Part shown: positions 51,301 through 58,299 of the stretch, piece after piece
How positions within the stretch are numbered: position 1 is the first letter of the stretch
Layout: the number at the start of each line of letters is the position of its first letter
NCBI GenBank assembly: GCA_002633005.1
Contig: NMRA01000434.1
Span: 133,884 to 197,883 of the forward strand
Direction of reading: 5' to 3'
Source of the DNA: Phoronis australis
Taxonomy: Eukaryota; Phoronida; Phoronidae
DNA length: 64,000 nt
The notes under the pieces: generated by a model
Told to the model about the DNA's origin: nothing
Seen by the model: only the letters and a program-made list of their open reading frames with translations
Databases searched by the model: none
Translations under genes and position numbers: made by a program

Positions 51301-54300
51301 CGACCCGCCATGTGCGTGGTTCTGGTGAGTGAGGTTCAGTCGCAACGGCTCTAAACTTTTCAGTCGCGCTGTGAAATGATGCGACCATGAAATGGATTGA
51401 TGAATGTATATTCCTACTCCATATTTTTTGAAATGCAATAACGTTCTCATTTTCCGTGTTCGTAAAACATGCGGGCAATTTCACATGCGCATGAAATCAA
51501 AACCAAATATTTTATTTCCCGGACGTAGTTTTCGGTATAGGTACACCGTTAAGTGTATGTATCATTCGTTTTTGCATGTTAAAGTGTAAAAATACACATA
51601 AGTTGAAAAAGTTAGATCTCTTCGTAGTAATGAACCTTCGAAGTAGTGAACCTTCGGAATGATGAACCGAATGGTGAGTAGTGGGCTGTTCCCATTTCCC
51701 ACGGCGTAAGCAACTTAAGAAACAAGCAAAAATACAACCATATAGATAAAAATGAATTTCGCCAAGTTATTTTCCGAATAAATATTTCTGTCCGAGTGGG
51801 TGTAATCACTCATTTAAGCATGCCTGATTGGAAAATTTGGCAAGAAGTAACGCGAGAACGTTTTAAACCACGTTACATCCAAACTGAGTCTCGTTCTTTG
51901 CGAGCAACCGTCACAGCATCCTGATCTCTGGTATTATTAATTCCGTCTCATCTCAAAAACATAGAGCTGAGAGTCATTGCTGTGTATACAAATTTCCCTT
52001 CTCCCTTCACAGTGTCGACGTTTGCAAAATATCAAAGGTTCACCGTTCAAGAAATTCGAACCACCCCCGCGCAATGCTAGCTACGGGACTGATGTATAAG
52101 TGTGTGTGTGCGCGCGCGCGCGTGTGTGTGTGTGTTCATACATTTGTATATCTTTTCCCACAGTATTTCAGTACTACAGTATTGGAAATCATAAAAAGCC
52201 ATTGAAGTTTACTTGTATAGGTTAGACAAACCTGTTGGTGCTGTTGGTGATGACGACAGAGAAAGAACTAAGCGTGTTGTATATTCAATAATGTATGGTG
52301 CTGGTGAGTTACACCTTTCACCCATATGTGGGCAGTGCTTTGATAATATAACTAACAAATATGGGATAACTGACATATTTTATAAGTAGCACTGCTGTTA
52401 CAGTCGTGATATAGTGTCATGGGCAAAAATGATCAATCTCTGTTGTAGTGCTCTAAATTATTTTGATAACAGCGAACAATTATAAATGTGATAGATAAAC
52501 TATTTTTCTAATGACGTTTTGTTAATCTCAACCTGACTGATTTTTCACTGTCGGTATCACTGCAGGTAAGAAGACATTGGCCGAGTACTTGGATGTGAAG
52601 CATGAAGATGCTAACGCTATAATGCGTAGCTTTCTCAGTAAGAGTGCTCCAAAATATTAGTTTTCCTTCTCCCACCATCGAAATAAAGACAATTACTTCA
52701 CATTGATATCAAGATAAAAGATTTACGAGATATGTTGTTATTTTCTATACAGCAATGCAACCACTTTGCTTGCATTAGATTATTATACTTAGCAATCTGT
52801 GGCAGATCTTATGGATCCTTGTCTGTATGTCTGTCCGTCTGTCTGTCGGTTTTTGTGACTGGCATTCTTTACGGTGTATGTTTGTCTGTCTTTCTGTATG
52901 TATGTCGTTATGTGCGTATGTATATGTTATTTCCATGTGCCTAATTTTAACGCTCACTAATGCAGGATCTCCTTTATTGAACAGAAAAATTTCCTGGTGT
53001 CAACAAGTTTACGTCACAGTGCATCAGTGCCTGTCAGGTCCAAGGCTTCGTTTGCACACTGTTCAACAGACACCGTCTATTCCCTCTTATAAAGAGTCAT
53101 TCATACCAGCTCAGAACTCAGTCTGAGAGACAAGCTGTCAACTTCTGTATCCAGGGTATGGCTAGAGACAGAGTACATGTAGAAATCTGGTCGGACTAGC
53201 TGTAAACCTAGGCAAACAATTTAAAAGCGCTTCTGATCACTGCTTATGTGAAGTCAGTGTGATCATGAGTTGCTAGAAACGGGTGGTTGTAACTAAATTT
53301 GTAACTGTTGCTTGTGAAGTTGACCTAAATCTTAAAGAAAATTGTTTGTATCAAGTATCCAGTTCCTGATCACTTTTTTTAAAATATTCCATGTGGACTT
53401 TACTTTAGGCAGGAATTTACTTGCTACAGAAGCGATGCTTCACGCTCTTTCTATGATTTGCTGTAAATATATTCTCATAGTAAACGTATAAAATGTTATT
53501 CTTTCTGTAAGGGTTATATAAGTTCTTCCATACTTTATACTTCAGAATTTTTCCGATTTTCAGGTTCTGCTGCAGACCTGTGCAAATCAGCTATGCTTCA
53601 AATTAACGATCTGCTTCTAAAGAAATGTTTGGATGCCAGGTAGATGTTTTGATTTCTATGATAGTCACATGATACGGAATGCAAGTTTAAAATCCCTGCA
53701 GATTATTAACTTTCGTTAGGTCAATATTAATATTTGATTACCATTGGACTGGTGTCAAAATATATGTTTTTTTTTCAGATTAGCAGTTCAAATACATGAT
53801 GAATTGTTGTTTGAAAGTCCAGATGACCAATTGGCAGTTGTTTGTGGTAATGTATATTTATCATGCAACTAATTTCTATTGAGTTGGAAAGTCAACAAGC
53901 CAATTTTTGGTTTAGACCTCATACACTTATGACATAGGTTCCTTGCTCAAATTGCCGAAAGAATTAATAGTTCGTAACATTACTTGATACGAGGGCAGGT
54001 ACAATAAACTTACAAGTGCGCCGAGTGTGGACCCGAGCAGTAACAAACTCATTTTTTCCAAACCTAGAAATCACTCCTTATCTAAGTAAGGAACGAATTG
54101 AGACTTGCTTTAAGGGTAAATGCTCTAAATAAAAATTGTCTTTACCGAACGCCAATTTATAATAGCTTTAATTTTAAGTTGCGGATATTTGTGCCTTTGT
54201 GCTTTAGAATGATCTCCACGTTTCTTTTCTCACATTTCTCAATTCTAAGGAACGTTGGGTCCATGGCTGTCTCAGCCGACTGGACGTGAGCTCTTGTCAA

Positions 54301-54493
54301 CCAGTTTTTGCATTTGTTGTGATTTTGTTCGTTCACGTGCGATTCTGGCGGGGTGTGCCTTTTTGTTTTTGTAGATTCCGTAAAACAAGTAATGGAGAAT
54401 GCAGAAGCTCTGTGCAGGAATACTCGGTTGAAGGTACCTCTCAAAGTTGTAGTTCGCACAGGGAAATCGTGGGCTGACATGAAAGAAATCTAA
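27224..54493 (+). CDS. POLN: DNA polymerase nu (family A), 19 coding exons
   Basis: Coding exons are 27224-27344, 28344-28941, 29450-29546, 39111-39299, 39445-39578, 39692-39798, 44176-44297, 44691-44891, 45058-45141, 46001-46156, 46911-47094, 47243-47320, 47431-47545, 52221-52303, 52566-52637, 52985-53155, 53564-53639, 53779-53846 and 54375-54493. All phases join, giving 2775 nt and 924 aa (human POLN is about 900). The first 272 residues are disordered-looking and poorly conserved, with a PIP-box-like peptide at 260-267. TLTYSDGSTQL (about 311) starts similarity to POLN. The polymerase domain has motif A DFCQIELRLL (catalytic D691), O-helix DRERTKRVVYSIMYGAG (R742, K746, Y750, Y754) and motif C VQIHDELLFE (H869, D870, E871). 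POLN is a nuclear low-fidelity polymerase linked to crosslink repair and recombination. POLQ and HELQ are excluded: no helicase domain is present and the palm matches POLN best. The start ATG is the least certain point. Confidence 0.93.
27448..27846. mobile_element. Inverted-repeat element, copy 2 (POLN intron 1)
   Basis: It shares ends and internal mirrored blocks (ctcgaaatnaaactctaaattatttttggca) with 25249-25627. The two arms of this copy are more diverged. It fills nearly half of POLN intron 1. Confidence 0.75.
28344..28941 (+). CDS. POLN: POLN coding exon 2 (long N-terminal exon)
   Basis: The acceptor CGTTTTAG and donor CCG|GTAAAC frame 598 nt. Entry completes the split Asp codon from exon 1. 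It encodes a polar, Ser/Glu/Asn-rich and probably disordered segment (residues 41-240) without family similarity, like the non-conserved N-terminus of vertebrate POLN. Confidence 0.85.
29450..29546 (+). CDS. POLN: POLN coding exon 3, with PIP-box-like motif
   Basis: Acceptor TTATTTCAG and donor CAG|GTGTGT. It encodes residues 240-272, including KKKLLQTTVSSYFKDVK. QTTVSSYF fits Q-x-x-hydrophobic-x-x-aromatic-aromatic and is flanked by lysines, the usual setting of PCNA-interacting peptides. Confidence 0.85.
29547..31309. other. POLN intron 3, first part; nothing recognisable
   Basis: AT-rich intronic sequence, with G/C homopolymer patches near 30765-30780 and 30990-31000. Intron 3 continues to 39110. 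No extra exon is needed, because exon 3 (phase 0 out) joins exon 4 (phase 0 in). Confidence 0.5.
31310..34065 (-). pseudogene. Decayed tandem-repeat coding array, antisense in POLN intron 3
   Basis: On the minus strand, units of about 410 bp recur, anchored by a block encoding a TADNKDAK-like peptide and followed by a DLVKPSKDDVLSLND-like one. The plus-strand anchor 'tttggcatctttgctatcag' or a variant occurs near 31926, 32366, 33137, 33546 and 33957. A second acidic module, with VIDEVFDEFFHFDESSEEEE and VDIPPEDKES-type stretches, occurs at 31312-31563 and 32494-32695. Stops and at least one single-base deletion (near 32362) break the frame, so it now reads as fragments of 166, 114, 111 and 83 codons. 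The family is not recognised. It may be a relic of an acidic repeat protein gene or a repeat-rich transposon part. Confidence 0.6.
34066..35809. other. POLN intron 3, middle part; nothing recognisable
   Basis: Non-coding by inspection. A mirrored motif 'atgatacatc' / 'gatgtatcat' around 34291-34355 and a short inverted pair 'gggacccttaaaaggaccgt' / 'gggtccttaaaagaaccgtt' at 35581-35660 suggest small element remnants. Confidence 0.4.
35860..36281 (+). mobile_element. 3' end of a LINE-type (non-LTR) retrotransposon
   Basis: A frame including VELGRRNNVPRPERICKLCN and then ETNIHF matches the cysteine/histidine C-terminal segment typical of LINE reverse transcriptases (R-x-C-x-x-C ... E-x-x-x-H-F). 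The usual final cysteine region is degenerate. A short AT-rich 3' UTR ends in a (TTTG)n tail at 36253-36281, as in LINEs that terminate in simple repeats. The copy is 5'-truncated and inactive. Confidence 0.7.
36282..37540. other. POLN intron 3, no gene; possible retroelement 3' flank
   Basis: The stretch around 36870-36930 (gatgttggagacatcgaaac gtgttgaag) resembles the 'cgaaacgt' tails that follow Penelope- or DIRS-like elements, but no coding part adjoins it. Confidence 0.3.
37560..37993 (+). pseudogene. LINE ORF1-like fragment (coiled coil plus RRM-like)
   Basis: The plus frame contains EAEKWVEDNAEAVVTANAK (coiled-coil-like, with an in-frame stop after KLEDKI), then RRSRKYNLLLYGLPVEQSES, NVHRVPYRKT and PVIIRFSCVMDKN. 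These resemble the RRM-like core of L1-type ORF1 proteins. The frame is interrupted by stops and then by a TIR element starting at 37994. Confidence 0.6.
37994..38771. mobile_element. TIR element GGATTGTTC...GAACAATCC, copy 1
   Basis: The left end 'ggattgttctgatcccccac' plus 'aaccctcgaccca' mirrors the right end 'gtgggttcgaggggctttag' plus 'aacaatcc'. The interior matches 45220-45865. It inserted into the ORF1-like fragment. No transposase is visible. Confidence 0.75.
38772..39110. other. POLN intron 3, terminal part
   Basis: AT-rich sequence leading to the TTTCTTGCAG acceptor of exon 4. Confidence 0.6.
39111..39299 (+). CDS. POLN: POLN coding exon 4
   Basis: Acceptor TTTCTTGCAG and donor AAT|GTATGT; phase 0 at both sides. 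It contains LKELEAVLKQADDVV and TLTYSDGSTQL, matching the conserved POLN segment before the inactive exonuclease-like domain. Confidence 0.93.
39445..39578 (+). CDS. POLN: POLN coding exon 5
   Basis: Acceptor TTTCAG. It encodes KRKIEEAIVKSLNFVIYCAD and QVELKRVFSLDLE. Of two nearby donors, AATG|GTTAGT (exon end 39578) is chosen because only it keeps the frame into exon 6; the upstream AAGG|GTATCA would create a stop. Confidence 0.88.
39692..39798 (+). CDS. POLN: POLN coding exon 6
   Basis: Acceptor TTTAATTTAG. It encodes NVLTLLMSSLSPKICFDAQE and LLEFFGS, paralleling the NVLFQTM...ICFNAKDF region of human POLN. The donor is AGAG|GTGCTT, phase 1. Confidence 0.9.
39799..44175. other. POLN intron 6 (4.4 kb)
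   Basis: Mostly AT-rich and featureless. Two exon-like pieces (39944-39999 with a GTAAGT donor, and 41238-41357 after a TTTGGTTACAG acceptor) cannot enter the main transcript without stops. They could be alternative or poison exons. A CCCC-rich patch lies near 42897-42918. Confidence 0.45.
44176..44297 (+). CDS. POLN: POLN coding exon 7
   Basis: Acceptor TATTTCCAG and donor TTG|GTATGC. It encodes CSKWILEDPKLALWLIYPDE and PPSTFAQTVKL, matching the DPRIAAWLIDPSD block of POLN. Confidence 0.93.
44691..44891 (+). CDS. POLN: POLN coding exon 8
   Basis: Acceptor TTTCTTCAG and donor CAT|GTAAGC, 67 codons. It includes NLWDLFINIESKLIPLLSVL, equivalent to the GLWQLFRTLELPLIPIL segment at the start of the thumb. 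Confidence 0.95.
45058..45141 (+). CDS. POLN: POLN coding exon 9
   Basis: Acceptor TATATTGTAG and donor CAG|GTAAGC, 28 codons. It includes LEAQAHEAAGQYFVLTSTQQ, the EAHxxAGxxFxxTSxxQL thumb motif. Confidence 0.94.
45220..45865. mobile_element. TIR element GGATTGTTC...GAACAATCC, copy 2 (POLN intron 9)
   Basis: Ends are 'ggattgttccgagacccgg' and 'gatcgagggggctttagaac' plus 'aatcc', with inverted C-rich 'ctcgacccacaac' and G-rich 'gtgggtgtcgag' arms. The interior aligns with 37994-38771 ('ttcggcaagt', 'aagacctaccaac', 'cgtctgctctt'). 'ttatag' occurs on both flanks and may be a target duplication. Confidence 0.8.
46001..46156 (+). CDS. POLN: POLN coding exon 10
   Basis: Acceptor GGTCGCTTCAG and donor CAG|GTGCGG, 52 codons. 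It includes VLFEVLKLDSK and KYHPLPDIVLQHRQ, matching ILFGKLKL and LHPLPKIILEYRQ of POLN. Confidence 0.95.
46157..46910. other. POLN intron 10
   Basis: Plain intronic sequence with nothing recognisable. Confidence 0.6.
46911..47094 (+). CDS. POLN: POLN coding exon 11
   Basis: Acceptor AATGCTTCTAG and donor ATAG|GTATGT. It encodes LKSTYVDGLAT, TATGRL-type AATGRLTSTNPNIQTIPK (the template/primer contact motif TGRLSSxxPNxQ) and NFVIG. Phase 1 out. Confidence 0.96.
47243..47320 (+). CDS. POLN: POLN coding exon 12
   Basis: Acceptor TAATTTCAG and donor GCGG|GTATGT. It encodes the strand leading to motif A (HVRDVFIARNEWSFISA). The catalytic Asp codon is split with exon 13. Confidence 0.95.
47431..47545 (+). 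CDS. POLN: POLN coding exon 13, motif A; GC donor
   Basis: Acceptor TACTGTTGCAG. It encodes motif A DFCQIELRLLAHFS, with D691 expected to bind the catalytic metal. The exon ends ACATG and the intron begins GCAAGC, so this is a GC-AG intron; no GT nearby restores the frame. Phase 2 out fits exon 14. Confidence 0.93.
47740..47799. repeat. (GAAT)n microsatellite
   Basis: Interrupted gaat/tgaa tetranucleotide array inside POLN intron 13, directly abutting the TIR element at 47800. Confidence 0.85.
48195..48990. mobile_element. Nested TIR element with GGTCCTAAAGTCGTGA ends
   Basis: The left 'ggtcctaaagtcgtga' at 48195 pairs with 'tcacgactttaggtcc' ending at 48990. Extra internal copies of the same motif occur near 48216 and 48778. 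No coding potential is visible. Confidence 0.6.
50435..51670. mobile_element. Segment bounded by inverted TTCGAAGG-type repeats
   Basis: The left cluster 'ggtccactactccgaaggtt' ... 'gttcactacttcgaat' (50441-50495) recurs in inverse near 51620-51668 ('gaaccttcgaagtagtgaac'). This looks like another foldback/TIR insertion, itself holding a SINE. Confidence 0.45.
50524..50731 (-). mobile_element. tRNA-derived SINE
   Basis: On the minus strand a tRNA-like head carries an A box (TGGCTCAGTGG, 50715-50725) and a B box (GTTCGAATCC, 50672-50681) at proper spacing. A non-tRNA body of about 110 bp follows and ends in a poly(A) run (50525-50535). It is not a functional tRNA, because the arms do not fold cleanly and no discriminator end follows the acceptor region. 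Confidence 0.75.
52101..52137. repeat. (GT)n/(GC)n microsatellite
   Basis: Alternating gt-gc-gt dinucleotide run in POLN intron 13, just outside the TIR element end. Confidence 0.85.
52221..52303 (+). CDS. POLN: POLN coding exon 14, O-helix (motif B)
   Basis: Acceptor ACTTGTATAG and donor GCTG|GTGAGT. It encodes DRERTKRVVYSIMYGAG with the conserved R742, K746, Y750 and Y754-G755. R747 occupies the position held by a second Lys in human POLN. Confidence 0.96.
52566..52637 (+). CDS. POLN: POLN coding exon 15
   Basis: Acceptor TATCACTGCAG and donor CTCA|GTAAGA. It encodes GKKTLAEYLDVKHEDANAIM, the helix after the O-helix. Phase 1 out. Confidence 0.94.
52820..52925. repeat. (CTGT)n-rich microsatellite
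   Basis: Degenerate gtctgtctgt and tatgtatg tetranucleotide tract in POLN intron 15. Confidence 0.8.
52985..53155 (+). CDS. POLN: POLN coding exon 16
   Basis: The acceptor TTATTGAACAG at 52983-52984 is chosen over the TGCAG at 52961-52965, which would break the frame. It encodes KKFPGVNKFTSQ, VQGFVCTLFNRHRLFPL and QSERQAVNFCIQG. NRHR (808-811) stands where family A enzymes usually have GRRR or GRRL. Confidence 0.93.
53564..53639 (+). CDS. POLN: POLN coding exon 17
   Basis: Acceptor TTTTCAG and donor CCAG|GTAGAT. It encodes the SAADLCKSAMLQINDLLLKK helix after QG, the conserved QGSAADLxKxAM element. Confidence 0.95.
53779..53846 (+). CDS. POLN: POLN coding exon 18, motif C
   Basis: Acceptor TTTTTTTTCAG and donor TGTG|GTAATG. 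It encodes LAVQIHDELLFESPDDQLAV with catalytic D870-E871. Confidence 0.96.
54375..54493 (+). CDS. POLN: POLN coding exon 19 (terminal)
   Basis: Acceptor TTGTTTTTGTAG. It encodes DSVKQVMENAEALC, then VPLKVVVRTGKSWADM and EI before TAA (54491-54493). The VPLKV...GxSWxxM ending is the usual family A C-terminus; the long Pro/Ser tail of human POLN is absent. Confidence 0.96.
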
Positions 54494-54746
54494 AGCTGCT
54501 TGGAGATTGTGTGAGTAGCTCACTATACGATGCTCACCACCTACTCATTTTACTAGTCGCTTCTCGCTGACGGTGTTGAATAACGCGCATAAGAAAGTAC
54601 ATCATTCTTTGCGTTTCATCACCATATATACGGAAAGGAATCAGGACAAGTACATAATAATTTTCCATCCTCCTTATTAGTAGGTGTCATTGTTCTAACA
54701 AGGCGAATTTAGTATGGTTATGCATGTAGCAAGAGTTTTGGTTTTC

Positions 54747-54752
54747 ATTAAA
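54747..54752 (+). terminator. POLN: Possible POLN poly(A) signal ATTAAA
   Basis: ATTAAA variant hexamer about 250 nt past the POLN stop; no AATAAA lies closer. Confidence 0.35.
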
Positions 54753-55293
54753 GAAATGATAATTTGAAACCGGTAAACAACTAAGACACGGTTATGACTG
54801 CCACTCGCCGTAACTCTCCGATGAAGAACTTAATTAGGCCTTTTTCGGAAATTTACGATTTAAAAATACTCATTGAGGTCGCTGTTAAAAAAACGTGAAT
54901 AAGCACGTTTTTGTAAATAAGTGAACCTTTGTGTACCAGACTGGCGGTCTATCGTGTTGATTGCGGTCAAAAAGTTGTTTTGCGGACTCTGAAATCGTCG
55001 CGTATATAGCTGTATGGTGAAAAGCTCCCTTGTGGACAGCATTTGGGAGTTGTGTCGCAGAAATAGCATGACGCAGGGTTAATTGCGCATTATCGGAACT
55101 TAGTAGAGATTGTACACATTAATCATAACTGGGAGTTTTCGAGTGGTTTGGTTTGTCCCGCAAAAGTGTTGCGGATGCCGGAATGGCCTTCTATCTTTTT
55201 TTTGATAGTTCGATTGCTTATATGTACAGTGACAGTATTTTTACATCTCTATTATATTTTTTTACTACACATGATTACTTCGCCAAATATTTT
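54753..55293. other. Convergent intergenic spacer, POLN and galactosyltransferase 3' ends
   Basis: No coding sequence. It must hold the two genes' 3' UTR ends, and the UTRs may overlap. Confidence 0.5.
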
Positions 55294-56394
55294 TTAAGGC
55301 CAATCATTTCTTTCCATAGCCTCCCATACCTCTTCCTCGGTGTGGTCATAATACTGCATCAACTTGTCGAAGGGAGGGCAAGCCGTGGGAATTATATCTG
55401 GACTCATCACCTGTTTCCAAATCATTTTCCTATCGTGCAACTTCCAGCCATGAGTTGTTATCAGTTTCTGATATCGGCAATAACTATACTCGTACCAGTA
55501 ACCACTGAAACCGATGTAGGAGAGAGCAGATAGTCCAGCCTTTTTTGCACAAATACCAATAAACGCGTCTTCAATGTTGATTAGTTTGATATCTTTTGAA
55601 GCATCTAGAACTTTTTTAAGAGCGAGCATAGACAATGTGTAGCCAGACCCGCCTTGGTAAGGCGGTAATGTCGCTTGAGGGTACTCCCGTCTTGTTAGGT
55701 GCCACTTGTCAGTAATGTTCCTGATGGGTCGCGTATGAATGTGAATGTCTCCAACATACAACAATTTTGCTTGATTCATTGATAAAGAATTTAAGTACGG
55801 GATCAAATTTTTATAAAGTACTAAAACGTCGTCGTCGGTTTTGAAAACAAATTTGGCTTGTTGGCAATACTGATATGCCCACTGGAGTCCTGCAATGGTT
55901 TTTAGTGTTAAGTTGTTATACGAATCGATAAAATCTTGTTGCACTATGTCTCCGTGGACTTCGTTTTCTTGAAGTAGTTTCTGCTGAGTTCTATGCGATG
56001 ACGTCGCACCTAAAATAAAAACGGTTCTAATATTTTTGCCGTTAATGGCTGTGGCGTTTCCCCACGTCTTTCGAACAAACTCGCGTTTCTTAAAATTGTG
56101 TGGAGCAGACGAAACTACAACTACGACGTAGATTTCCACTGACGTACACTTGTCCAGATTGTTTATTGTGAAGTTGTATGTCTGTAAGTGCATCCATTCT
56201 GTTGAGATCCCCGGCTCTTTGCTTGTATATCTGTTCCTTTCCCAAACAGGCGTCTTCCATGTCCACGACGCAAAAGCATCGTAGCTAAAGGAGTTTGATG
56301 TGAGTCCCAGTTGATATCGTCCATAGATAATCATTGCAATCGTCAGAACGATAGTGAATATTATGGCAATGCGATATTTCACAATGCGAGTCAT
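55294..56394 (-). CDS. Beta-1,3-galactosyltransferase family (GT31), single exon
   Basis: 366 aa, intronless. A short basic N-terminus (MTRIVKYR) precedes one membrane anchor (about residues 9-24), typical of a type II Golgi enzyme. The catalytic domain shows REFVRKTWGNATA (104-116), KFVFKTDDDVLVLYKNLIPY with the metal-binding DDD at 187-189, YPPY-type TLPPYQGGSGYTLS (243-255) and EDAFIG (275-280), where vertebrate B3GALT proteins usually have EDVYxG. N-glycosylation sequons occur at N74, N113, N161 and N226. GT31 enzymes transfer galactose or N-acetylglucosamine from UDP-sugars onto glycoproteins and glycolipids. Single-exon members often form large lineage-specific families in invertebrates, so I give no gene symbol. 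It is convergent with POLN. Acceptor and donor specificity cannot be read from the sequence. Confidence 0.9.
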   Translation of the reverse strand: MTRIVKYRIAIIFTIVLTIAMIIYGRYQLGLTSNSFSYDAFASWTWKTPVWERNRYTSKEPGISTEWMHLQTYNFTINNLDKCTSVEIYVVVVVSSAPHNFKKREFVRKTWGNATAINGKNIRTVFILGATSSHRTQQKLLQENEVHGDIVQQDFIDSYNNLTLKTIAGLQWAYQYCQQAKFVFKTDDDVLVLYKNLIPYLNSLSMNQAKLLYVGDIHIHTRPIRNITDKWHLTRREYPQATLPPYQGGSGYTLSMLALKKVLDASKDIKLINIEDAFIGICAKKAGLSALSYIGFSGYWYEYSYCRYQKLITTHGWKLHDRKMIWKQVMSPDIIPTACPPFDKLMQYYDHTEEEVWEAMERNDWP

Positions 56395-56947
56395 TATAAA
56401 ACGCCACGTTCCATGATCGTTAGCCGCTCTTGTTGGCTGACCTTACTTTATCTGAGATGTGACGTTGCTCTTCGGGGGTGTACCACACTCGTATGGTTTT
56501 GGTGGGGGTGAAGTTGGAAAATTGGTATAGCTACCATGTTAGAGAGTCATTTGTAGGGAGCCTCCATGAATGCCACCCTCATTCGTTTCTAACTTTTACT
56601 AAGCCTTCTAGCTTTTCTGAATTTGTAAGAAGCGATGTTCTGGCGCTAAGAACGTCAACTGCTTTCACTATTTGGTCTTTTGAAGCAACATTGTTACAAT
56701 AAAATCGCCTGGAATTCCCCTGACGGTCACGTTGCTTTGGTAACTGAAACAGACCAAGCAACTGTATGGGCCAGAACTGATGAAACAATATAATGTACTT
56801 TACAAGACTATTTTGATTAAGAAAAAATTAGGTGCTAGACCGATATTGTAACACTATAGTAGCCTGCACTAATTTATTAGCCCTTTACAGTTATGCTAAA
56901 TAATGTTTTATTGATTTCATCCAAACTTGTTTCCATCAATTGCTATT
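56395..56947. other. Upstream region of the galactosyltransferase
   Basis: Contains its presumed promoter and 5' UTR; no other coding sequence recognised. Confidence 0.45.
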
Positions 56948-57105
56948 CATGGGCGGCCCACCATAGGGCTGGGGGGGGGCTATAGCCCTCCACTCTTTTC
57001 GGTGCTGCGCCACCCATGGTCTACTAGTGGTGCACCACAGGGGGGCTAGAGGGGCAAAAGCCCCCCCCCCACTTTTTTCAGTGTTACGCGGCCCCTGCTA
57101 TTGTG
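56948..57105. mobile_element. Miniature inverted-repeat remnants with G/C-homopolymer cores
   Basis: 'catgggcggcccaccatagg' and 'ctgcgccacccatg' (56948-57018) are inverted ends around a GGGGGGGGG core. A second related unit, 'ggtgcaccacaggggggcta' ... 'cgcggcccc', follows to about 57105. It is related to 12487-12566. Confidence 0.5.
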
Positions 57106-58150
57106 TTGTTAGTACTTCTGTATACATCTTCTTGGGTGTAACCCCGGCCGCCGGGCTTTTCCAGTCTTCTCAAACATCTGTCGTCAGCGCTGATCTCAAG
57201 CATGTTTCACGTAGGCTTGCTGTACACTTGAATTTTCCCAAGAGTAATAATCTTATCTTTTTGCTTGCCCATCGGTTATCTAATTGCTTTTCAAAATATG
57301 TGACGGCGGCTAAGTGACGGCTAATTCAAGTTACAATAACATCTGAAATTTTAATAGGTACCTGATAGAAAATGCTATGAGTGTTCGGGAAGTTTGTATG
57401 TTTTTATCACTTTACACGGATTTTGGGGGGGTGCTGGTGGATCGCCCCCTCCCCGAACATGACCTGAAAAAATCAATCCTCCGTCATGCGAACATAAGCC
57501 CGCCCACTCTTGGCCGGGTTACTGATATCTCTGACTATGACAATACAATACTAAATAAATAATAACCATGCAGAAACAATTAATTATGAGCAAAAACGCC
57601 GTATTTAAGTAACAAAACTTAAAATATGTAAAAATCAGTTAATCACTGTACGATCATAGGGTATCACAAAAAATAAGTCGTATACTGATCGATCACAAGA
57701 GAAGTGAGAAAAGAAAAATAGGACTGGAGTTAAAAATTCACATTTTGTGAAACAAATGAGTTGCATTTGCACGGAAGTTGAGACCATGTAGCTATACAAT
57801 GTTTTTTAAACAATCAATTATAGTCCATAGGCTTGTCTTTGAGCATTACGGAGCTCCGAGCACTTAGTTGACGGGGAACGGACCGGTGATAGTATACGAC
57901 AGATGCATTGTTGATTTTTCTTTCGAAAAGTGTAAGGCGAAAGCTTCAAGTGAAGATTTTTTCACGTGGAAGGGGAAGCAGGTGATGCATAGACTTAACG
58001 ACTTCCATCGGAATAGCTGTTTCCTTTTACGCTATTTTATTGAAATTCATGAAACTTCGCCTATTTTGTCAGTTGTATCAAGCAGTGTAGTACACTCCTT
58101 GGTTGTGTGTCTGAACTATACAACAGGTGACGCTAGTGCCTTCCTGGACT
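57106..58150. other. No gene seen
   Basis: Intergenic sequence; short frames without features. A G/C homopolymer pair lies around 57423-57455. Confidence 0.4.
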
Positions 58151-58299
58151 AAATTAGGTCACAGTTGTTTTCAGAACAGGTTCATGTTTCAACGAGAGAG
58201 AACCTGGTTGGCAGTTCCGTGACCTGGAGACGTGGTTTGTTTTGGTTCCCATGGTTTGACAGTCGCTGTATGTATTGCATTGTTTTCTATACGAAGTAG

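Larger units (their letters stand above)
47800..52092. mobile_element. Large TIR transposon or composite in POLN intron 13
   Basis: The left terminus 'tcaggcccgtagccag' and right terminus 'ctagctacgggactga' are inverted with one mismatch over 13 bp. Subterminal 'ggttcgatgggttcgaac' followed by poly-C is mirrored near 52045-52065 ('ttcgaaccaccccc'). The ends resemble CAGnCCCGTAGC-type termini common in animal hAT/Chapaev-like non-autonomous elements. No intact transposase is seen, and smaller elements are nested inside. Confidence 0.5.
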
